DNA from: Symsagittifera roscoffensis
Taxonomy: Eukaryota; Xenacoelomorpha; Acoela; Convolutidae
Direction: 5' to 3'
Length of the DNA stretch: 64,000 nucleotides
Assembly: GCF_963678635.1 (NCBI RefSeq)
Contig: NC_087071.1
Location: 3,239,624 to 3,303,623, forward strand
Shown here: one piece after another, positions 1-8,828 of the stretch
Position numbering within the stretch: the first letter of the stretch is position 1
Layout: each line of letters starts with the position of its first letter
The notes under the pieces: model-generated
Told to the model about the DNA's origin: nothing
Seen by the model: only the letters and a program-made list of their open reading frames with translations
The model's database searches: none
Program-made: the position numbers and the translations under genes

Positions 1-23
1 AACAAAACAAACAACAACTCTAT

Positions 24-2339
24 ATGTCAGAGTTTGAATTCAAACCTATCCATAAATTTTTCAAAATCACAATCTCATCCATAAAATATTTGAAAAACTC
101 GAATTCAGATATTATATCTCTACATGTATACAACAATACACCCTATCAAGTATCATTACCTTTAGGACTTTTAGGCTATTGCGAAACCAACGCTACGATA
201 TCACCAATACACGAAAAAGAATACCGCGTAAATAATATACTCCAATTATTAGATATTTGTCAATCCACAATTCTTAATGAAGAATTATCCATAAACAATA
301 TAATAAGTAACGAAAAAAGAAATACGGATTATTTCACAAAAACCCCATATTTCAAACCTACATTCAACATAAGTAACTACGCAGAGAATCAACAGAAATT
401 TTTAACAATGTTTAACTTCCAACATTCACAAATAACACAAGACGAATTTGATAAATTAGCCAAACAGCTAATCAAATATTCATCAGTCTATGCAACATCC
501 AAATTTGATGTTGGCAAAATCAGCTCATCACTACATCTCCCATTAAAACCAGATGCAGTTTTCAAAAAACAAAGAGCAAGTAAAGTACCAATTCACTTAA
601 CCGATAAAGTGAACAAATTACTCGACATTTTAGAACAATACAACATTATATCACCAGTAAATAAAGAAGAACAACCAAAAGGTAACACATTTATCAACCT
701 TGTTATCATTCTAGCCAAAGGAGAATCATTAAAAATCGTTCTCGACGCTAGATACCTCAACTCACTCATAGATGAATCAAAGTGTAATTGGCCTATTGAA
801 CCAATACAAGTTATTTTAACAAAAATAAACGGAAAATACTTTACAACCGCAGATATGAATAGTGCATACAATCAAATGCCATTAGATGAACAATCGCGAC
901 GTTTAACACAATTTGTTATTGGAAACCAACAGTATGAATTCAACCGCTTATTCTATGGAATATCCATAGGACCAGCAGCATTTTCAGCTTTCATGAGCAA
1001 AATTTTTCGACCACTAATACTCAAGAAAAACGCAATCACCTATTTAGACGATGTTTTTATGCAATCACAGACTAAAGAAGAAATGTTCAATGTTTCAGAA
1101 CAATATCACCAAATACTTCAGAACGAAAATCTGAAGGCCGCCCCCGATAAATCACACTTCTTTTTAACACGAGTAAAATTCTTAGGACATAATATAGAAA
1201 GAAAAACAATCACCCCATTAAAATCACGCATTGACGCTATTCAGAAACTCCAACCACCGACAAATAAAAAGAAAATCCAAGAATTCCTTGGAATGCTAAA
1301 CTTTTTAAGCAAATATGTTTATAAAATGCAATTATATCTAAGACCATTCTATAATATACTTAGACAGCAAAACAATTTTGAATGGAATACAGAACATCAA
1401 GCACGATTTGAAGAAATTAAAAAACTTCTAACTGAACAAATTTCGAATACAATTCCAGATCCAAATCAACCATTCTACGCAATGTGCGATGCTTCGAACT
1501 TTGGCATCGGCGCAGCGTTATTACAATCACATAATGGTACAAACAAAATGAACCTTATATCAGCAAATTCTCGATTATTCACTCAAGCAGAGCTAAGACT
1601 CTCAACCCTAATGAGAGAATGTACAGCCATAATCTATACACTTACAGAATATGAATTTCTTATACTTGGATCAAAACATCCAACAGTTCTATTCACAGAT
1701 CACAAACCAATCATTTTTCTCTTCACACAAAAATCCAACCCAACTCACCGAGTTTACAGATTTCAATTAATTCTAATGAAATTTCCAAACTTACATATAG
1801 TTTGGACAGCAGGAAAAAATCTTGCATTACCAGACACATTAAGTCGAAATACACCACCTGAATTACTTACACGTAAAACTACAGTTGAAATACCTAAAAA
1901 TATAAAATTCTACCTTGCAAAAAACGAAACATCACCCCGACTAGAATGCAAATATGCAGTAAAAACTGACGTTGAACAATCACAGATAAATAATCTACAA
2001 CACTTTCCACTTTATTTAGATTGTCAAAATAACCACTACGAAGTTGATCTACTTGGAACATCAACTTTTAAACCAATTCCATACTCACAATGGATAAAAA
2101 ATAACACCCAACAAAAAAGAGTAAAACAACACTCGCATAAAAAAGACCTTTTTCCACTAATTGGAAAAGAAAACCTAACTGATAAAATAAATTTATCAGG
2201 ACCACAAACAAACGATTCAAAATACACAATAAATCAAGTTTTTGACCTCCATGACCCACTTGATACAATACCCTTATCTAAATCAGAAATAGAAAACATT
2301 TTTCTCCCCCAACAGAATCAATTACAAATTCAACATTGA
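24..2339 (+). CDS. pol: Ty3/Gypsy Pol, N-terminal part: reverse transcriptase and RNase H
   Basis: This protein copies the element RNA into DNA and degrades the RNA strand. The N-terminal ~180 residues are a linker without a protease motif. The RT domain spans about 185-415: Asp277 lies in motif A (TADMNSAY) and YLDD at 340-343 supplies the other catalytic aspartates. RNase H follows at about 480-610 with all four acidic residues visible: Asp489 (CDASNFG), Glu532, Asp559 (TDHKP) and Asp604 (ALPDTLSR). The domain order RT-RNase H-integrase places it in Ty3/Gypsy. The ATG at 24 is only the first in the frame; gag and protease must lie to the left. The last ~15 codons follow a frame break near 2305-2310, so the printed C-terminus is probably not native. 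Catalytic residues are seen; the family follows from motif order. Confidence 0.95.
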   Translation: MSEFEFKPIHKFFKITISSIKYLKNSNSDIISLHVYNNTPYQVSLPLGLLGYCETNATISPIHEKEYRVNNILQLLDICQSTILNEELSINNIISNEKRNTDYFTKTPYFKPTFNISNYAENQQKFLTMFNFQHSQITQDEFDKLAKQLIKYSSVYATSKFDVGKISSSLHLPLKPDAVFKKQRASKVPIHLTDKVNKLLDILEQYNIISPVNKEEQPKGNTFINLVIILAKGESLKIVLDARYLNSLIDESKCNWPIEPIQVILTKINGKYFTTADMNSAYNQMPLDEQSRRLTQFVIGNQQYEFNRLFYGISIGPAAFSAFMSKIFRPLILKKNAITYLDDVFMQSQTKEEMFNVSEQYHQILQNENLKAAPDKSHFFLTRVKFLGHNIERKTITPLKSRIDAIQKLQPPTNKKKIQEFLGMLNFLSKYVYKMQLYLRPFYNILRQQNNFEWNTEHQARFEEIKKLLTEQISNTIPDPNQPFYAMCDASNFGIGAALLQSHNGTNKMNLISANSRLFTQAELRLSTLMRECTAIIYTLTEYEFLILGSKHPTVLFTDHKPIIFLFTQKSNPTHRVYRFQLILMKFPNLHIVWTAGKNLALPDTLSRNTPPELLTRKTTVEIPKNIKFYLAKNETSPRLECKYAVKTDVEQSQINNLQHFPLYLDCQNNHYEVDLLGTSTFKPIPYSQWIKNNTQQKRVKQHSHKKDLFPLIGKENLTDKINLSGPQTNDSKYTINQVFDLHDPLDTIPLSKSEIENIFLPQQNQLQIQH

Positions 2340-4072
2340 AACTATACCAAAATCTTGACCCAGTATATAGACAACTAAAATCATGGCACAAATATAAAAC
2401 TAAACCCGTCAAGGCAGATACAACTATTTTAGGAAATAAAACACTCCTCCGATATTTTCGAAAATTTAATAATACAACAATTAATGAAAACACAGACCTT
2501 CTAGAATACAAATTAAATGAATCTACAGTTCCCTGTCTCCCTTTAAGTATGATTCTCATAGCTTTTAATATTTCACATACACAAAATATTAAAGGACACT
2601 CTGGATCAGAGAAAACATATTCAAATTTTATACAAAACTTTTATTTCCCAAATGCACCAATTTGGATAAAAATACTATGCAATGACTGTATAGTATGCCA
2701 ACTAAATAAACCTTACCCAAATCAAAAACAAATAGCACAAAAACAAGATTTTAAAGGACAAAGTTTGTACTTTAACCATCGTATCTCCTTTGATACAAAA
2801 GGACCAATTTCACCCTCATCCGAAGGAAACTCCTACATTATGGTAATTGTTGACGCATTTACACATTATGTAGCACTTAACCCAGTACCACATTCTAACG
2901 CTCATTACGCTTACACAACGCTTTATGAACACTGGATAGCCAAATTTGGACTACCAGAAATTCTAGTTACAGATAACGGTACAGAATTCATAAATAATGA
3001 AATTATCACACTATGTCATCTATATAACATCAAACACAAACCACGTACATCTCACGCACCTTGGACAAACGGCTTAGTCGAAGGTATGAACCGTTCACTA
3101 CAAGAATATCTTAGATATATCATCAATGGAAATGATACAAGATATACTGAATGGTCAGCAGATGTAAAATTATTTCCCCTAGCATATAATTCACAAATCA
3201 CGACAACTCTAGGAATGTCACCATATGAAATGGTTTTTAACCAAAAGCCACGCAAACCAATAATGTTTACAGCAAACTCTCATAAAAACGCACAAGGTTA
3301 TTGTCAACCAAATAAAGACTCAATTTGTTATAACCTACCTTTACATACACACGATGAAGATCATTTTCATCACCCACAAATTCTTAAATTAGCCTCCGGT
3401 ACACACACCGAATGGATTTTAAACAGAGATAAAAAACACAATGAAATTTACCAAAAAATAACAAAAAAGTTGTTACAAAGGCAAAACATTAATGAACAAA
3501 TAAATTCACGCTTTACACCAGCCTCCGATTTAAAAAATGGAACATTTGTATTAATACCCAATTTTAATACTCAAAAAGGAATTTCTAAAAAATTACAACC
3601 CCTTCGTAAAGGACCATACCAAATAATTGCAAAACCCACTGATGTAACATATAAAATCACCGACTCAGACAAAAAAGAAATCGTTCAACACCGAAATAAC
3701 CTATTACCTTATTATCCAAAAGAATACGCACTCCGCAAACTAACTCAATTATATTCTTTTACAGGTTTAAAAGTTATTCAAAATAACCCACATACGGAAA
3801 ATACAACAAAGGAACAAAAAGATTTTCACCTCAAAAACCAAATAACAAAATCAACCACCACAAAAAACAATACAAAAAATCTAGATCAAAATACATCTCG
3901 AAAAGAAAGAAAAAATAGAAAAATGACAGAACAAATAATACCCCAAGAACAAATCGACAAATCAGAACATAGAGAGTCTTCACGACTTAGAAACCAACCA
4001 CGTAAAAATTATAAATTATTCATCCCACAATCTAAAATATTAAAGAAAGTCGAATTTCAAAAACAACTTTAA
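2282..4072 (+). CDS. pol: Ty3/Gypsy Pol, C-terminal part: integrase (frame-broken from RT)
   Basis: The integrase joins element cDNA to host DNA. The frame is open from 2282 but has no ATG at its start; the first possible initiator is TTG at 2336, which overlaps the RT stop. Counting from 2336, the zinc-binding HHCC domain has His81, His88, Cys118 and Cys121. The catalytic triad is Asp153 (SFDTKGP), Asp213 (VTDNGTEF) and Glu249 (GLVEG), with 35 residues between the last two, as in DD35E integrases. A GPY/F module lies near residue 425 (RKGPYQII). A basic, low-complexity tail follows. The frame is -1 relative to RT, and the switch point is a run of five C at 2306-2310. I read this as one original polyprotein broken by a one-base change, not a programmed frameshift, because no slippery heptamer is visible. 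A sequencing error in the run is also possible. Confidence 0.93.
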   Translation: MRNRKHFSPPTESITNSTLKLYQNLDPVYRQLKSWHKYKTKPVKADTTILGNKTLLRYFRKFNNTTINENTDLLEYKLNESTVPCLPLSMILIAFNISHTQNIKGHSGSEKTYSNFIQNFYFPNAPIWIKILCNDCIVCQLNKPYPNQKQIAQKQDFKGQSLYFNHRISFDTKGPISPSSEGNSYIMVIVDAFTHYVALNPVPHSNAHYAYTTLYEHWIAKFGLPEILVTDNGTEFINNEIITLCHLYNIKHKPRTSHAPWTNGLVEGMNRSLQEYLRYIINGNDTRYTEWSADVKLFPLAYNSQITTTLGMSPYEMVFNQKPRKPIMFTANSHKNAQGYCQPNKDSICYNLPLHTHDEDHFHHPQILKLASGTHTEWILNRDKKHNEIYQKITKKLLQRQNINEQINSRFTPASDLKNGTFVLIPNFNTQKGISKKLQPLRKGPYQIIAKPTDVTYKITDSDKKEIVQHRNNLLPYYPKEYALRKLTQLYSFTGLKVIQNNPHTENTTKEQKDFHLKNQITKSTTTKNNTKNLDQNTSRKERKNRKMTEQIIPQEQIDKSEHRESSRLRNQPRKNYKLFIPQSKILKKVEFQKQL

Positions 4073-4664
4073 TTTTGTATTTCACAATCTTAGACCTTTG
4101 AAACATTTTGAATTTTCATTTCTCAAAATAACATGCTGACAAACACGCAGCGATTCTAGTTCATAATTAGCCAATAGGATTCATCCAATCCGTCACCTTC
4201 TCTAACTCTAACACAAACCAACTAGACGAACGATATTAAACTCCAGGCATATCTATAACTATAACTTTACGACCTCCAGGTCAAAAATAAGCAAACCACT
4301 CCAACTTGACAACTAAAATAAATATCACCATAATATCATAACCCTCCCTTATCTAATAAACCAAAGATCAACAATATTTCCCCAACTCAGCCCTCAAATA
4401 CCCCCCAAACAAATATGTTAAATTAGCCTAAAGTAAAAGAACGACCATTTTAATTAGCCTAAAGTATAAAAATCTCAAACATACCCCAGATCATTTGACA
4501 AATGAAAATAAAGACAAAGAAGACCTCCCGATCACCATAAAAATTGCCCCCAACAATTTTTCACAAAACTCAACCCACTTGTCAAAAAACCAATAAATAA
4601 TCCGACCACACTTGAAAATTGCCCCAAACAACAAAAAATATTAGATCAAGAAGTCATTTCGTAA
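4073..4664 (+). other. Non-coding spacer between pol and the accessory cassette
   Basis: No open frame is supported here. The 15-bp word AATTAGCCTAAAGTA is repeated directly at 4421 and 4452, and AAAATTGCCCC with variants recurs near 4541 and 4615. In env-bearing retroelements such a spacer usually holds the splice acceptor for the subgenomic env mRNA. I cannot pick a convincing acceptor from sequence alone. Confidence 0.5.
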
Positions 4665-4895
4665 ATGCTCTTCTCTCAATCAGTCACTATAATTATCACA
4701 AACCTCAAACTATTTTTTACGATACTTAAAACTTTTATAATATTTCTTTTTGATATCTTTGAATCTTTTGTAATAATCTTAATCATTTTTTGCAATATTT
4801 TTTTAATTTTCTATTCCCTATTTGAACTATACCTCCAACTTTCAAAAGCTATTGACTATATCCACAGGTACGATTCACAAAACTTATCTAAATGA
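4665..4895 (+). CDS. Small hydrophobic protein 1 of the retroelement
   Basis: The 76-residue product is not recognised. About residues 8-58 are almost continuously hydrophobic (Ile, Leu, Phe), enough for two membrane spans, followed by a short polar tail ending in DSQNLSK. The frame ends in TGA inside an ATGA that also starts the next frame at 4892, so the two are tightly coupled. The plus strand is A-rich here, so Phe/Ile/Leu-rich translations can arise by chance. The ATGA junction and the intact neighbouring frame argue that it is real. By size and hydrophobicity it resembles small membrane proteins or viroporins of complex viruses, but that is inference. Confidence 0.5.
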   Translation: MLFSQSVTIIITNLKLFFTILKTFIIFLFDIFESFVIILIIFCNIFLIFYSLFELYLQLSKAIDYIHRYDSQNLSK

Positions 4896-5080
4896 TCCGA
4901 ACCATTTTTAGTAGAACCGATATTTTTTTACTATTTGTAATTTTTATAACATTTCTATCATCCCTCATCTTGACAATATGCAAATGTATAAAAAAAGCAA
5001 TCATCACATTCGCCCTAGCAACAATTCTCCTAATTCTTTTTTTAGAAGAGCACTATAAAAAACATAAACTTTTTCACTAA
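4892..5080 (+). CDS. Small two-span membrane protein 2; N-terminal part of a longer interrupted frame
   Basis: This 62-residue segment has two predicted membrane spans, about residues 11-30 and 35-51, separated by a short basic loop (KCIKK) and followed by a basic end. It starts at the ATG of the ATGA shared with the previous frame. It ends at TAA (5078-5080), yet the same reading frame continues open with coding character to 6223, broken by only one more TAA. I therefore take this as the membrane anchor of a longer protein, although a stand-alone small protein cannot be excluded. No homology is recognised. Confidence 0.5.
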   Translation: MIRTIFSRTDIFLLFVIFITFLSSLILTICKCIKKAIITFALATILLILFLEEHYKKHKLFH

Positions 5081-6223
5081 AAGAATAGACCAAAAAAGCT
5101 ATCAAAAATTGCTACCCAACAACCACATAGTCAGTCTTCACCGACATCATCCCAAGAAAACCCGACACCACTTTCAACTACCCAAAACCCCCAAACATCT
5201 ACACGAATTTCTTTTCAAGATAACCCATATACCTTTGAAGAACGACACGCTCGCTTATCAGAACCACTAGAACCAGTTCAACGACAAGCACCTCTAAGCG
5301 AACCAACATATAACTTATACCCAACATTACCACAAGAATTAAGTAGAATAAGAAATCCTAGTTAAAACCAAAATACAGTCGAAATAAATAGACAAATTAT
5401 ACATCCTCGACGAAACAGAAATTTTCAAACTCCCCGAGTTCATTTTGATTTACCTCAATCCCCATCACAAAACACTCCAGAAAACCCCATTGGTATATTA
5501 CCAGAAACCCCTACGCTTCTTTCACAACGTAGCACCTCAAGCCTACCATCGGATTACTTAGGTTCAACACCAACATTTGAACAAATACGTGAAAATCCTT
5601 TTAACCCCCCAAACCAAGCATCAAGACTACCATATTGGACAACACATTCATTCACACAAGGTGAACTAAATTTAGTAAATGATCCAATAGATATTTCTAC
5701 GGATACAACAACATCCTCATCACTACCAGAAACATTATCACTACCATCAACACCATCAATAAGCCAGATTTCACCACCACCTTTTAACTTAATTTTACCA
5801 AATAACCTCGACGCTAGATATCGAGAACAATCATCAACAAATATTCCTTTAAGACTAGACTGGAATACATTCACAGCACCTCCACCATTATTTGGACAAC
5901 ACCTAGAAAGTAACCGACTCCACAATTGGGCACTAAACAGACTACAGTATAGACAAGACATTCACGAAGACATTCGTGCTCATAACATCCAAATACTCCA
6001 ACAAAATAGTCTACAATTAAAATTTGAAATCACGGTTAAATTAAACAACATTAATCAACATCCCTATCCATTAAATCCACCAAATATAACAGCTCAATCC
6101 CTACCACCACCATTTATAACAACTGAAGTAATATACAAATACGACAGATATACCAAAAAGACAATTGGTTACATAACATTTTATAACCCATACTCAGGAT
6201 TGTCATACACATGTATATTCTAA
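5081..6223 (+). pseudogene. Pro/Ser/Thr-rich frame continuing the 4892 protein, interrupted by TAA codons
   Basis: Reading on from 5081 in the frame of the 4892 ATG gives about 380 codons with only one internal stop, TAA at 5363-5365, before a final TAA at 6221-6223. No in-frame ATG exists anywhere in this stretch, so it can only be expressed by extension from 4892, readthrough or splicing. The first ~200 codons are rich in Pro, Ser, Thr and Gln and include LYPTL at 5315-5329, a match to the ALIX-binding late-domain pattern. The last ~120 codons look globular and end in YSGLSYTCIF. Both interrupting stops could derive from CAA by one C-to-T change. No family is recognised. The end overlaps the signal-peptide ATG of env at 6211. 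Confidence 0.6.
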
Positions 6224-8828
6224 AAATTTTACTTTTTCTCCAACTCCTTTTTCTAATAACCTCAAATGAAAACATAAACCCTTCCCCCCGCACAGGACCC
6301 CAAGATTAATTAGTAACACATTACGATTGTGAAGAAAACGAACAAAAAACACTACACAAATATGCAATAAATCAAGTATCACAATACGAAACAGAACCAC
6401 AAGCCATAGAAACTACAAATGTAGTCGCAAACTTTACTCAAAAGCCCGAGCAACAACAGTTATAGGATATAAATTCACAGCAACATTTTCTGAAAAGAAA
6501 GTACATTGTTCACAAGTCTCAAACGGAAATAAAAACCGACTTCACCATGAATCATTCTACCAGAGTAATATAGAACGATTTTTACATCTCAATCCCGAAG
6601 ATTGTAAAAACGAGTTACTCAGACTAAATATCACAAGAAATAAAAACACAGATAGAAAACTAGTATATTTCCAAGTTTTTGCAGATTCTGTACATCAAGC
6701 AGAACTTGAAAGATATCAAGGACATGTAAAATTAGATGAAAAATACCCATACAACGGCGCACACGGAAGATTAACTTATGATATACACGATAAACACTGG
6801 ATACCACACATTGGTATAAATGACCCATTAAACTGCAAAGCAGACACAAAAAATAAAGGATATCAAGAAATCATGTTTTTTGATTGGAAAATACAACTCG
6901 AAAAAATACAACTCACACGCGATTTATCAGACAACACAATGATCTATCAAGGAATTCGATTACCTTGTAAAAACGATCAAGGCTATTGTGACCCTACAAC
7001 ACGAACACAAGCAACAATTGTTTGGTTCCCCGAAGACACATGTACAACATTTCAAGTAGCAAAAATACACGCTCGTATGATAAAATTTCACGAAAAATAT
7101 TTTATACAATCAATTCCATATGAACAAGTCCATCTATCACGAAAACTAAGTTCTAATTTTAGAAACATAGACAATATAGAAAATAAATTGACACGTTTTC
7201 AAATATATCAAGAAACAGAACTTGCATGTAAATACAGAAATCCACTTCACAAAACACAATACTCCGAGATATTAGTTGAATACGAAAAAGGATTCGACAC
7301 GACCACTGGAAAAGTAAAAATCGACCCATATGCAACAGGTCATCCTCTAAACGAAGGAACATCATACATACCAGTTCATTTTCAAAAAAATACAGGTCAA
7401 CCTGGTGGACATTTAAAGCCCCAAGACGATCAAAGTACACGTTTACAAGAACTATCACTAATGAATAGTACATATTTCGGTAATATCCACTATGATATTC
7501 ACTTAGATATGAAACTAGACTACACGATTAGCCGAATTTTTCAAGAAATGTCACTCTCCGAATTAGAAACACTACACCAACTATGCGAATTAGAAAGAAC
7601 ACAAATATTACAATCACTTGCACTAGCAGTATTAAAAATACCCTACGCAGGATATTTACTATCAGGAAATAGATCAAATTTTTTAGACTACGAAGGAAAC
7701 ATTTTATGGTTTTATACTTGTACCAAAAAAGTATCACCACTATACGTTTTTGAAGACAAACGATGCTATAAAAGAATCCCTATCTTTTATAAGAATAAAG
7801 TACATTTCGTTGACACACTTTCAAGAAGAACCTATTTCTGGGATACCGCAGTCCCATGTGGATCAGAAAATAGCCATAATGTAGTACAACTAAACCCTGA
7901 TGAAGATAAATATTACCTTCTCACCCCATATCCCACATTAATGCAATCACTCAAAAAATTTTCACCAGAAAGCATTCGCGCTATCGCTCGAAACCCAAAT
8001 ATAGACTTACAATCAATAGGAATATACTCAAAATCAGATATTCAACATCACATTAGAACACAACAATTCCAAGAATTATTAACACAAATGGACACAATAC
8101 AAAGACAATCAATTGACCAAAACTTACGCAAACTTGCCGAAACCGCAGGATTTGCAGACATCTATACGCAAAACTATAGCGGATATTTTAAAGACATTAA
8201 AGATTATATATATCTAAACGGTGAAAAATACCGTCCCCAAGATATATCACCTATCAATATTTTTAGCTTTGTTACACTCAAGAATGAAATTCTTGATTTT
8301 CTAGGATGGCCCTACTACATCTTAGAAAAATTGACTATTTTATACGCAATGTTTAACTTTATTGGATTTCTTTTTTCACTCTTAAAAGGAATCTATAACA
8401 CATGTGCTATACACACACAAGTCAATAGACAAGCAAGTGTAGCACGCATACTATTTGCAGGATTTTTTGGAATTTTTTCTACATCAATAAACAAAATTCT
8501 TTTAGATGCACAAATAAAAGAATACAACACAAAAATAGCAACAAGACAGAACACATACGACGAAGAACATAACAATGTAGACACAACGCCAACAGCACCA
8601 CAGTTACCACCCCTACCACATAACCATCCATTATCCCTAGTCCCACGTAATTTTCGAAACTTAGCAATAACACATAATCCAAATTTAAGACCAACCATAT
8701 CACAAAGTCCCATCCAACATATAATGACACACCACTCACAAGATGAAAATACCTATGAACAAATTATAGAACAACCCCATACCACCGCTTTTCAGTCTCA
8801 AAATAATATTTTTTTTAGCCCACGATGA
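6211..8828 (+). pseudogene. env: Envelope-like glycoprotein of the retroelement, with a stop and a frame break
   Basis: This gene probably encodes the surface fusion glycoprotein. The ATG at 6211 opens a typical signal peptide (MYILKILLFLQLLFLITS). The frame meets TAA at 6307-6309, continues to TAG at 6463-6465, and the coding signal passes to the -1 frame between about 6410 and 6460. From there it is open to TGA at 8826-8828; 6873 is only the first internal ATG of that part. Counted from that Met there are paired cysteines at 32, 39 and 57, sequons NST, NRS and NYS, and two C-terminal hydrophobic segments at about 485-505 and 522-542. A ~110-residue polar tail follows, with PTAP at 8589-8600. 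I do not recognise the fusion-protein class. Membrane topology and position after pol are the evidence; the name Env is inference. Confidence 0.75.
6873..8828 (+). CDS. env: Longest intact frame of the env-like gene (651 codons)
   Basis: This is the uninterrupted 3' three-quarters of the envelope-like gene. It lacks the signal peptide, which lies upstream at 6211 in another frame. Coding character extends upstream of the ATG at 6873 in the same frame to about 6445, so this Met is not the true start. It holds the ectodomain cysteines and glycosylation sequons, both C-terminal membrane segments and the tail. Its TGA overlaps the ATG of the next gene (ATGA at 8825-8828). No clear Arg-X-Lys/Arg-Arg cleavage site is visible, unlike many retroviral and errantiviral envelopes. 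Confidence 0.8.
   Translation: MFFDWKIQLEKIQLTRDLSDNTMIYQGIRLPCKNDQGYCDPTTRTQATIVWFPEDTCTTFQVAKIHARMIKFHEKYFIQSIPYEQVHLSRKLSSNFRNIDNIENKLTRFQIYQETELACKYRNPLHKTQYSEILVEYEKGFDTTTGKVKIDPYATGHPLNEGTSYIPVHFQKNTGQPGGHLKPQDDQSTRLQELSLMNSTYFGNIHYDIHLDMKLDYTISRIFQEMSLSELETLHQLCELERTQILQSLALAVLKIPYAGYLLSGNRSNFLDYEGNILWFYTCTKKVSPLYVFEDKRCYKRIPIFYKNKVHFVDTLSRRTYFWDTAVPCGSENSHNVVQLNPDEDKYYLLTPYPTLMQSLKKFSPESIRAIARNPNIDLQSIGIYSKSDIQHHIRTQQFQELLTQMDTIQRQSIDQNLRKLAETAGFADIYTQNYSGYFKDIKDYIYLNGEKYRPQDISPINIFSFVTLKNEILDFLGWPYYILEKLTILYAMFNFIGFLFSLLKGIYNTCAIHTQVNRQASVARILFAGFFGIFSTSINKILLDAQIKEYNTKIATRQNTYDEEHNNVDTTPTAPQLPPLPHNHPLSLVPRNFRNLAITHNPNLRPTISQSPIQHIMTHHSQDENTYEQIIEQPHTTAFQSQNNIFFSPR

Noticed and set aside
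5078-6465. A reassigned genetic code (TAA as sense) in the host
   Set aside because: Host SNAPC3 exons and the pol gene end or continue without in-frame TAA as sense, and pol itself ends in TAA at 4070. Local decay is simpler.
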